From the NCBI GenBank assembly GCA_031274565.1, contig JAISPY010000253.1, positions 1 through 7,887 of the forward strand: DNA of 7,887 nt, read 5' to 3'. This DNA comes from Treponema sp. Lineage in GTDB: Bacteria > Spirochaetota > Spirochaetia > Treponematales > Breznakiellaceae. Positions 1 through 4,561 of the stretch are shown here, piece by piece (the stretch's first letter is position 1; the number at the start of each line of letters is the position of its first letter). The notes below the pieces were generated by a model, which had not been told where the DNA came from, made no database searches, and saw only the letters and a list, made by a program, of their open reading frames with translations. Made by a program: the position numbers and the translations under genes.

Positions 1-1164
1 CCGGGGACCTATACCCTGGAGGCGTCCCTGATCGATACCACTACGGGGAAGGTGTCCTACTGCGCTCAGGGGGTAACGATTCCTGGGGCTGCGCTTCCCC
101 TAGACCTGGTCTTGGAGGAGGGCTGCAGTGTAAGTTATGCGCTCAATGGAGGAGCCGGGACCCCGCCTGCAAGCCGCAACGTAAAGAAGGGTACGCCGAT
201 CACCCTGCCTGGGGGGAAGGGGATGACCGCGCCTCCTGGATCGGGGAAAGCTTTTCTCCGATGGGAAGCGGGTGGACAAACCTACCAGGGAGGGTCCTCC
301 TATACGGTAACCGCCAATGTACGGTTTCAGGCCCAATGGGGGGTGTTCACCACCGTTGCGGATGTTAAAGCCTACCTTCTCCAATTTAACGGGCAGGGCA
401 CCAAAGCAAACCCCCTCCCCGTACCGGTGGCCATTCTCGCGGGCAACGGCGATACGTGGGCGGACCTGCTCCTGGCGCTGCAAGCCGAAGGTGAATACGT
501 CGACCTGGACCTTTCGAGCAGTACCCTGGATGGCATGATGACGGCCAAGGAATTTACCCCGGGAACAAACAATACGGGGGAAAAATTCGTCGTATGCCTC
601 ACCCTACCTGACACAGCGGAAAGCGTACCAGGCGGCTCAGGTACCACAAGCTCCTACGACAACAATCCCCCCTTTAGGTTCTTCACCGTCATCCGAGAAA
701 TAAGCGGCGCAAACATCACCACCATCAAGGGGCGGGCCTTCAAGGGCCGTACGAGCTTGACGTCGGTGAGTTTCCCCAACGTAAAGACCGTCAACGATCG
801 GGCCTTCGAGAACACACGCTTGAGCACCCTGTACCTTCCGGAGGCAGAGACCATCACCTGGGAAGCCTTCATGAATTGTTCCAGTTTGAAGTCGGTGAAT
901 CTCCCGGCGCTAAAGACACTCACCTCTCATCTCTTCATGAGTTGTCCCAACTTGAAGTCGGTGAGTGTCCCGGGGCTAATGACCATGAACTATAATATCT
1001 TCTCCGGTTCCGGTTCCTACCCTACCATCATAACCATCAACGGGGGGGTTAATTTTACTGACAATTCAGCCATACACCATGGCTTCCAGGATTACTACAT
1101 TGGTAAAGACAAGGCAGGCGGCATCTACACCTACGGCCAACTGGGTTGGACCGGCCCCTTCTAA
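1..1164 (+). CDS. BspA-like leucine-rich-repeat surface protein, 5'-truncated by the window edge
   Basis: The frame is open from base 1 with no stop, so the protein continues upstream; a GTG at 52 is in frame but gives no reason to start there. Numbering codons from base 1, a stretch around codons 3-38 reads like the end of a beta-sandwich segment (GTYTL near its start). Codons 44-114 resemble a Listeria-Bacteroides/InlB B-type repeat, with VSYALNGG, KKGTPITLPG, FLRWEAGG and the closing FQAQWG. Codons 118-235 form a linker module (DVKAYLLQF, WADLLLALQAEGEYVDLDLS, FVVCLTLPDTAESV) that I recall only from treponemal proteins of this kind. Codons 236-340 hold four or so BspA-type LRR_5 units of 21-22 residues, with LxSVxLPxxKT and AF or IF positions. 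The end (GGIYTYGQLGWTG) is a typical tail. Such proteins are normally exported to the outer surface and may bind other cells or substrates; the signal peptide would lie outside the window. Family placement is good, specific function unknown. It ends at TAA 1162-1164. Confidence 0.85.
   Translation, partial: PGTYTLEASLIDTTTGKVSYCAQGVTIPGAALPLDLVLEEGCSVSYALNGGAGTPPASRNVKKGTPITLPGGKGMTAPPGSGKAFLRWEAGGQTYQGGSSYTVTANVRFQAQWGVFTTVADVKAYLLQFNGQGTKANPLPVPVAILAGNGDTWADLLLALQAEGEYVDLDLSSSTLDGMMTAKEFTPGTNNTGEKFVVCLTLPDTAESVPGGSGTTSSYDNNPPFRFFTVIREISGANITTIKGRAFKGRTSLTSVSFPNVKTVNDRAFENTRLSTLYLPEAETITWEAFMNCSSLKSVNLPALKTLTSHLFMSCPNLKSVSVPGLMTMNYNIFSGSGSYPTIITINGGVNFTDNSAIHHGFQDYYIGKDKAGGIYTYGQLGWTGPF
757..983 (+). 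repeat. Direct repeats encoding leucine-rich-repeat cores
   Basis: Three copies of a roughly 32-base unit begin at 757, 886 and 952, each starting TTGA(A/C)GTCGGTGAG or a close variant. The last two match at 28 of 32 positions and lie exactly 66 bases apart, one 22-residue repeat. The first lies 129 bases (43 codons) before the second. All keep the reading frame, so these are coding repeats of the BspA-like domain and not a separate element. Confidence 0.75.
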
Positions 1165-1172
1165 GCGGGAAA

Positions 1173-1237
1173 CTCCGGGACGGCTGCCGCCCGGAGCCAG
1201 CGGGAAAGGCACTTCCCGTTGGGAGCAAAAGTCCCGG
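1173..1237 (+). other. Cluster of inverted repeats in the leader before the fumarase subunit
   Basis: Two neighbouring hairpins can form: CTCCGGG at 1173-1179 with CCCGGAG at 1190-1196, and CGGGAA at 1201-1206 with TTCCCG at 1213-1218. A competing long-range pairing joins CCGGGAC at 1175-1181 to GTCCCGG at 1231-1237 and would enclose the second hairpin plus a small GGCT/AGCC stem (1182-1185 with 1195-1198). No run of T follows, so it is not a classic intrinsic terminator. It may end transcription of the surface-protein gene by another route, or act as a structured leader for the gene at 1261. I could not match it to a known riboswitch. Confidence 0.45.
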
Positions 1238-1250
1238 CTGAGGATGCTAC

Positions 1251-1256
1251 AGGAGG
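1251..1256 (+). promoter_or_regulatory. Strong ribosome binding site that fixes the fumarase start
   Basis: AGGAGG lies four bases before ATG 1261. An in-frame TTG at 1219 would add 14 residues (starting MGAKVPAED) unlike the family, and it lies in the inverted-repeat cluster without such a site. The ATG is therefore preferred. Confidence 0.8.
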
Positions 1257-1260
1257 ATTC

Positions 1261-1824
1261 ATGGAACACCGGATTAGAGCGCCCCTAAGCAGAGCGCAGG
1301 CGGCGGTTCTCTGCGCAGGGGACCTGGTATACCTGCAGGGGACCATCTACACCGCCCGAGACGCCGCGCACCAGCGCTTGATCGCCTTACTGGACACGGG
1401 TAAACCCCTGCCCTTTCCCGTGGAGGATGCAATTATCTACTATGTGGGGCCAAGCCCTGCAGGGCCGGGCAGAATCATCGGCTCCGCAGGACCTACCACG
1501 AGCTACCGCATGGATCCCTATACCCCCCGCTTATTAGCACGGGGCCTCCGGGGGATGATCGGCAAGGGTACCCGTTCAGCGGCGGTGGTACAGGCCATGG
1601 AGGAAACAGGGGCCGTGTACTTAGGGGCCATAGGCGGCGCAGGCGCGCTCTTGGCGGACCGTATCAAAGCAGCCCAGGTCATCGCCTTTGCGGACCTGGG
1701 CACTGAAGCGATACACCGCCTCAGCGTCCAGGACTTCCCCACTGTGGTGCTCATCGACAGCCGGGGAAACAACCTCTACCAAACCGGCAGAGCCGCCTAT
1801 TTGCAAGAAAGGAGCAAGTCCTAA
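1261..1824 (+). CDS. Fe-S (class I) fumarate hydratase, beta subunit
   Basis: This is the beta or C-terminal part of the oxygen-sensitive iron-sulphur fumarase / L-tartrate dehydratase family, which interconverts fumarate and (S)-malate in the cytoplasm. The 187 residues match the usual length of a free-standing beta subunit. Visible family marks are PLS near residues 8-10, GxxYTARDAAH at 27-37, IYYVGPSPAGPG at 59-70, GPTTSYRMDPYTP at 77-89, GMIGKG at 98-103, AVYLGAIGGAGAL at 118-130 and ADLGTEAI with the following VQDFP at 144-160. The cluster-binding cysteines and much of the active site normally lie on the alpha subunit, which is not beside this gene: the gene upstream is the surface protein, and a terminator follows. 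The protein thus depends on an alpha subunit encoded elsewhere, unless it has another partner. The tartrate dehydratase beta subunit (TtdB) is the main alternative; the sequence reads more like fumarase. Start chosen by the AGGAGG site. Confidence 0.92.
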   Translation: MEHRIRAPLSRAQAAVLCAGDLVYLQGTIYTARDAAHQRLIALLDTGKPLPFPVEDAIIYYVGPSPAGPGRIIGSAGPTTSYRMDPYTPRLLARGLRGMIGKGTRSAAVVQAMEETGAVYLGAIGGAGALLADRIKAAQVIAFADLGTEAIHRLSVQDFPTVVLIDSRGNNLYQTGRAAYLQERSKS

Positions 1825-1834
1825 GGACCCGCGC

Positions 1835-1870
1835 AGCCCTACCATGCCCGAATGGTTCTGGTAGGGCTTT
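1835..1870 (+). terminator. Intrinsic terminator after the fumarase subunit
   Basis: AGCCCTACCA at 1835-1844 pairs perfectly over 10 bases with TGGTAGGGCT at 1859-1868, with a 14-base loop. Only three T residues (1868-1870) follow before ATG, so the T tract is short, but the stem is strong and begins 10 bases after the stop codon. No comparable T run lies on the other side, so it serves the plus strand. Confidence 0.7.
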
Positions 1871-1921
1871 ATGATGTACGCCATTGGACTAAAACGATGT
1901 TTTGTATAAAAAATCATACAT

Positions 1922-1962
1922 TTGAGGCAGTTCCAAAAGGTCAGATTTTGGAACCAGCTCAA
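1922..1962. repeat. 41-base near-palindrome between convergent genes
   Basis: GTTCCAAAA at 1930-1938 pairs with TTTTGGAAC at 1946-1954 around a 7-base loop. After a three-by-three internal mismatch, TTGAG at 1922-1926 pairs with CTCAA at 1958-1962. T-rich stretches flank both sides (CCCTTTTCCCTTTTATTT to the right, a run of six T on the minus strand to the left). It lies between the plus-strand fumarase and the minus-strand DUF167 gene, so a two-way terminator is the simplest reading. A dispersed intergenic repeat is the alternative. The rest of the spacer 1870-2024 shows no gene. Confidence 0.6.
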
Positions 1963-2024
1963 GTATAGCCCTTTTCCCTTTTATTTATATGCGCTCGCCC
2001 TGACCTCTATAGAAGTGTGCCAAC

Positions 2025-2324
2025 TTAGGGGTATGATGCTGGTATGAGGGCTTCCAGTTTTTCCTTCACCGAAAGGGGAAGCTCGATGGTCTTGAGCCGG
2101 GAGTGCTCCCCGGAACACAGGCGCACCACTTTCCGGGGGCAGTCCAGGAGCTTGGCCAGGAATGCACCGAGTTCGGCGTTGGCCTTGCCGTCTTCCGGGG
2201 CAGCGGCTATTTTGACCCGCAGGCGGCCTGCATGTACGTCCAGCACTTGGGATCGAGAAGCCCCGGGCAGGGCCTTAATAGCGAGGTAGAGGATGTTCCC
2301 GGAAACACGGATACAGGATTCCAT
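2025..2324 (-). CDS. DUF167 / YggU-family (UPF0235) small protein
   Basis: This 99-residue protein carries the whole DUF167 signature: IKALPGASRSQV at residues 16-27, RLRVKIAAAPEDGKANAEL at 34-52, FLAKLLDCPRKVVRL at 55-69 and SGEHSRLKTIEL at 71-82. Known members are small cytoplasmic alpha/beta proteins with no settled function, and are often encoded next to envelope or division genes. An in-frame extension back to 2483 exists but overlaps the upstream gene and looks unlike the family, so ATG 2324-2322 is chosen. It starts 16 bases after the stop of the secreted-protein gene, with no clear Shine-Dalgarno sequence, which suggests it is read from the same mRNA. The stop is TAA 2027-2025. Confidence 0.88.
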   Translation of the reverse strand: MESCIRVSGNILYLAIKALPGASRSQVLDVHAGRLRVKIAAAPEDGKANAELGAFLAKLLDCPRKVVRLCSGEHSRLKTIELPLSVKEKLEALIPASYP

Positions 2325-2340
2325 AGGGCATAGACCCGTA

Positions 2341-3021
2341 TTAGTACGCCCCGAAAGGGACCATTTCCGTGATTTCCACCCGAAACCGAGCGCCGGCGGC
2401 CCATTGTCCTGCATCCATCCAGTAGGTAGGAAAACGAGACAAACCGATATACCCCCGCACTTCCTTGGGACGGTTACGTGCACTCCCCTGGAGCATAGCC
2501 CGTACTGCTCCCTGGGCAGCGTCCTCGAGCGCGGCTTTTTTAATGGAAAGCCAGTCCGCTACTTCCACCGGACCTCCCAGTGGCCCGTGCCCTATGGCCT
2601 GGACGGTTTGTACTTTGCCGGACTTCCATATCCCCATGCGCCGCTTCTGCGCTTCATTGAGCCGGTAATCGGTCCACAGGTACAGCCGCCTATCCCGGAC
2701 CTGGGCATCGGTAACAAAAAGCCCTTGGTCTCCAAAAGGGATGGTTCCCAAGGATGAAAGTTCAAACCCCTCGTCAATACCCCTGGCCGGTTCGCCCATA
2801 TCGTACTCAAAGGACCACCCGTAAATCATGGCGGAATAGCATAAGGCCGCCTCTTCTAAGGCCCGCCGGTGCGCGGATTCAGTATCGAGGGGATAGATCG
2901 CATCCACATACTCCCCATACACCGGTTCCAGATCGACCCGGACCTCTCCGCGCAACACTTCTTGAGCGGGAAGGCGCATCATACTGAGGCCCAGCAGCAG
3001 CGTACAAGCTATCCGAACCAT
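2341..3021 (-). CDS. Secreted protein of unknown function, probably conserved in treponemes
   Basis: I do not recognise a named domain. The 226 residues start with a signal peptide: one Arg at position 3, a hydrophobic core (IACTLLLGLSMM, 4-15) and a likely cleavage after LPA or AQ near 19-20. No lipobox cysteine is seen, so a periplasmic or outer-membrane-associated location is inferred. The mature part is mixed, with an Ala-rich helical stretch (SAHRRALEEAALCYSAMIYGW, 49-69), an aromatic stretch RLYLWTDYRLNEAQ (112-125), a second helix KKAALEDAAQGAVRAMLQG (161-179) followed by RNRPKEVRGYIGLSRFPTYWMDAGQW (182-207), and the end ARFRVEITEMVPFGAY. The many aromatic and invariant-looking segments suggest a folded, conserved protein. 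It begins five bases after the rhomboid stop codon and is followed by the DUF167 gene, so all three should be co-transcribed. No Shine-Dalgarno sequence is obvious, which favours translational coupling to the rhomboid. Confidence 0.8.
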   Translation of the reverse strand: MVRIACTLLLGLSMMRLPAQEVLRGEVRVDLEPVYGEYVDAIYPLDTESAHRRALEEAALCYSAMIYGWSFEYDMGEPARGIDEGFELSSLGTIPFGDQGLFVTDAQVRDRRLYLWTDYRLNEAQKRRMGIWKSGKVQTVQAIGHGPLGGPVEVADWLSIKKAALEDAAQGAVRAMLQGSARNRPKEVRGYIGLSRFPTYWMDAGQWAAGARFRVEITEMVPFGAY

Positions 3022-3025
3022 GGGT

Positions 3026-3652
3026 TTAGGAGCGCCGGATCAGGGAATTCCAGGGATTTTCACCGAAACGGACCAGAAAATATATCCAGCCGAAGGCGAA
3101 TCCCGCCAGGTGGGTCAGATGGGCCACGCCCCTTCCTATCCCGGTAACCGATGAAAAAAGCTCGATCACCGTGAAGCCCAGGACCATGATAGGCGCTCGG
3201 AGGGGCAGAATACCCCAGATATAGATCACCGCATCAGGAAACAGGGTGGCATAGGCCAACTGTACCGCGAATAGAGCGCCCGAAGCGCCCAGGAGGAAGA
3301 CCCCGTAAGCGCCGGTAAGCCAATACACCAGAAACGAAAAAACCCCCGCTAAAATGCCGGTAGCCATATAATACAGCAGAAATTCCCGGCTCCCCATGTG
3401 ACGTTCCACCTGGGTACCGAAAACAAATAGGGCAAGCATATTGAACAAGAGGTGACTTAAGTTCCCGTGGGCAAACATATAGGACACAAACTGCCATACC
3501 CATCCGCTCATTACGGCCCGGGGGTTAAGCGCCGCATAGTATTTCACCGGAGGGTATACCTGTTCCACCAAAAACACCCCAATAGTAAGCCCTATCAGGA
3601 TCAACGCCACATTATCATTCCGGTATCGGAAGGGACGGCGAAATAAAATCAT
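3026..3652 (-). CDS. Rhomboid-family intramembrane serine protease
   Basis: The 208-residue protein has six predicted membrane segments, roughly residues 15-31, 67-83, 89-112, 117-138, 145-168 and 175-196, the basic bacterial rhomboid core. The catalytic pair is present: Ser124 in GASG (122-125) at the start of segment 4 and His181 in HLTHLAG in segment 6. His67 and Asn71 in HLLFN, which line the oxyanion region in GlpG, are also present. The loop before segment 2 has WQFVSYMFAHGNLSH where GlpG has WR. It should cleave membrane-anchored substrates within the inner membrane; the substrate is unknown. An in-frame TTG at 3688 would add 12 residues but coincides with the likely -35 box, so ATG 3652, giving the start MILFRRPFRY, is preferred. 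No ribosome binding site is seen upstream. It is the first gene of a three-gene unit. Confidence 0.92.
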   Translation of the reverse strand: MILFRRPFRYRNDNVALILIGLTIGVFLVEQVYPPVKYYAALNPRAVMSGWVWQFVSYMFAHGNLSHLLFNMLALFVFGTQVERHMGSREFLLYYMATGILAGVFSFLVYWLTGAYGVFLLGASGALFAVQLAYATLFPDAVIYIWGILPLRAPIMVLGFTVIELFSSVTGIGRGVAHLTHLAGFAFGWIYFLVRFGENPWNSLIRRS

Positions 3653-3658
3653 ATTATA

Positions 3659-3688
3659 ATAATACGCTATTGAGGGGATGGGGGTCAA
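3659..3688 (-). promoter_or_regulatory. Putative promoter of the rhomboid gene unit
   Basis: On the minus strand TTGACC (3688-3683) is followed after 18 bases by TATTAT (3664-3659). Transcription would begin near 3652, the A of the rhomboid ATG, giving a leader of almost no length. A perfect TATAAT follows at 3658-3653 but is 24 bases from TTGACC, and would start transcription inside the gene. Confidence 0.5.
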
Positions 3689-3706
3689 TTACCACGGGAA
3701 AGCTCC

Positions 3707-3723
3707 CAGCAATTTTACTTTTA
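3707..3723 (+). repeat. Left terminal inverted repeat
   Basis: CAGCAATTTTACTTTTA is the exact reverse complement of 4488-4504. It contains the -35 hexamer of the transposase promoter. Confidence 0.9.
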
Positions 3724-3742
3724 CAAAACTTTCTGATAAAAT
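3714..3742 (+). promoter_or_regulatory. Putative transposase promoter starting in the left inverted repeat
   Basis: TTTACT (3714-3719) and TAAAAT (3737-3742) are 17 bases apart. The start of transcription would fall at about 3749, the A of the transposase ATG, again leaving virtually no leader. No ribosome binding site lies before that ATG. Confidence 0.45.
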
Positions 3743-3748
3743 GTCCCC

Positions 3749-4490
3749 ATGAGCAGAGAAATATTAGCGGCAGAGCTCCGCCGGTTTGAGGAAACAGGAA
3801 AGAAGGTCGGAGAAAACCCGGTAGGGAAGCGGCGGGAAGGGTTTACTGTAACCTATAAGCATTCACTGACGCGATACAGAGTACGTTCGCCCTATTTTTC
3901 TTCCAGCATAGGTCAATGCTAAAGTTTCAGGACTCGCTGGATCGGGGGAATCAGCGAAAAAATGCGGAAAACATCCTGAAGGTGAAGGAAATACCGGGTA
4001 ATAACCAGATAACGAGGCTTATCGACGGGATAAACCCCGCTGCGTTTGACGACAACTTCAAAGACGGTCTGTGTTTGGCGGAGGAATACGGGGTTTTGGA
4101 CCACTACCGGGTGCTGGACGGGATTTGGTATCATTCGTCGGAAAAAGTGCACGGTGAACACGGTTTACACCTTACGAAGAACGGGAAAACGACCTAGTAC
4201 CACCGCATGACGGCGGCGGTTATGGTGCGGCCCGGCGGGGAAGTGGTATCTGGTACCGGAAATGCTCCGGAATGAAGACACAGACGAAGAATTATCAAAC
4301 GGGAATTATGAAACGCACAAGCAGGACGGTGAGCGGAAGGCGGCGAAGCGACTTCAATCAGTGAGCGGATCAGAAAGCCGGGCGGAGGGAGGAATCCTAT
4401 AACGCCCTGAGCACCTTCTTCTGGGCTTTTGAGTTTCAAACCTGGGAAGATTTTCTGCTTTTTGTTATTGCTCACGCCAGAGGCGGCTAA
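3749..4490 (+). pseudogene. Transposase remnant with frameshifts, a nonsense codon and deletions
   Basis: The original protein can be followed across three frames. It begins MSREILAAELRRFEETGKK at 3749 and runs to YKHSL near 3868. It then continues in another frame as TDAIQSTFALFFFQHRSMLKF through IPGNNQITRLIDGINPAAF and VLDHYRVLDGIWYHSSEKVH to TKNGKTT, where TAG 4195-4197 interrupts it. The same frame goes on with YHRMTAAVMVRPGGEVV, shifts by one base near 4249 to LVPEMLRNEDTDEELS and QDGERKAAKRLQ, and stops at 4400-4402. A third frame from 4407 gives FFWAFEFQTWEDFLLFVIAHARGG, a typical C-terminal piece, ending at 4488-4490. The motifs LDGxWYHSSEKxH and QDGExKAAKRL are those of a DDE transposase group that usually has QDCE.AAAKRW and cysteines after SEKIH; here the cysteine positions read Gly (HGEHG). 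The central catalytic part between about 4358 and 4406 is largely missing. It cannot make active transposase. An overlap of ATG 3916 with a stop at 3920 is an accident of the frameshift, not a two-gene design. Confidence 0.85.
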
Positions 4491-4504
4491 AAGTAAAATT
4501 GCTG
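4488..4504 (+). repeat. Right terminal inverted repeat
   Basis: TAAAAGTAAAATTGCTG is the exact reverse complement of 3707-3723. Its first three bases supply the TAA that ends the transposase remnant. Confidence 0.9.
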
Positions 4505-4561
4505 CGCCCCAATTGCAGGGCCTGGTGTAGTTATCCAATCTCCGGTATCATATTTTCCTCT

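Larger units (their letters stand above)
3707..4504 (+). mobile_element. Degraded, internally deleted insertion sequence (798 bp)
   Basis: The element is bounded by perfect inverted repeats of 17 bases and contains only remnants of one transposase gene in the plus direction. The remnant's stop codon overlaps the right inverted repeat, as in many compact insertion sequences, which supports these ends. Intact relatives should be about 1.3-1.6 kb, judging from a transposase of some 400-450 residues that I recall for this group; the copy here has lost much of the core. A possible decayed 6-base target duplication is GCTCCC (3702-3707) against GCGCCC (4504-4509), five of six matching, which would place the outermost base of each repeat outside the element. 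The family is not assigned with confidence; related transposases are often labelled ISNCY or unclassified. Confidence 0.85.

Noticed and set aside
1165..1260. Cobalamin or TPP riboswitch
   Set aside because: Fragments such as GGGAA and GGCTG recall these classes, but the conserved boxes are absent or in the wrong order.
2325..2483. N-terminal extension of the DUF167 protein
   Set aside because: The extra 53 residues overlap the preceding gene and do not resemble the family, whose members start close to the chosen ATG.
2293..2757. Open frame of 154 codons on the plus strand
   Set aside because: It overlaps two minus-strand genes with better evidence and has no recognisable features.
3653..3658. 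Perfect TATAAT as the rhomboid -10 box
   Set aside because: It is 24 bases from the only good -35 box and would start transcription after the chosen ATG. TATTAT just upstream gives the standard spacing, though TATAAT may still contribute.
3749..4197. Two overlapping small genes joined by ATGCTAA, or a programmed frameshift
   Set aside because: Both pieces are parts of one transposase. The switch of frame belongs near 3866, well before the overlap, and no slippery heptamer is present there; later nonsense and frameshift lesions show decay.
4506..4521. Small stem GCCC/GGGC as a terminator for the beta-galactosidase gene
   Set aside because: The stem has only four pairs with an eight-base loop and the following T-rich bases belong to the inverted repeat of the insertion sequence. 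No convincing terminator was found downstream of the gene.
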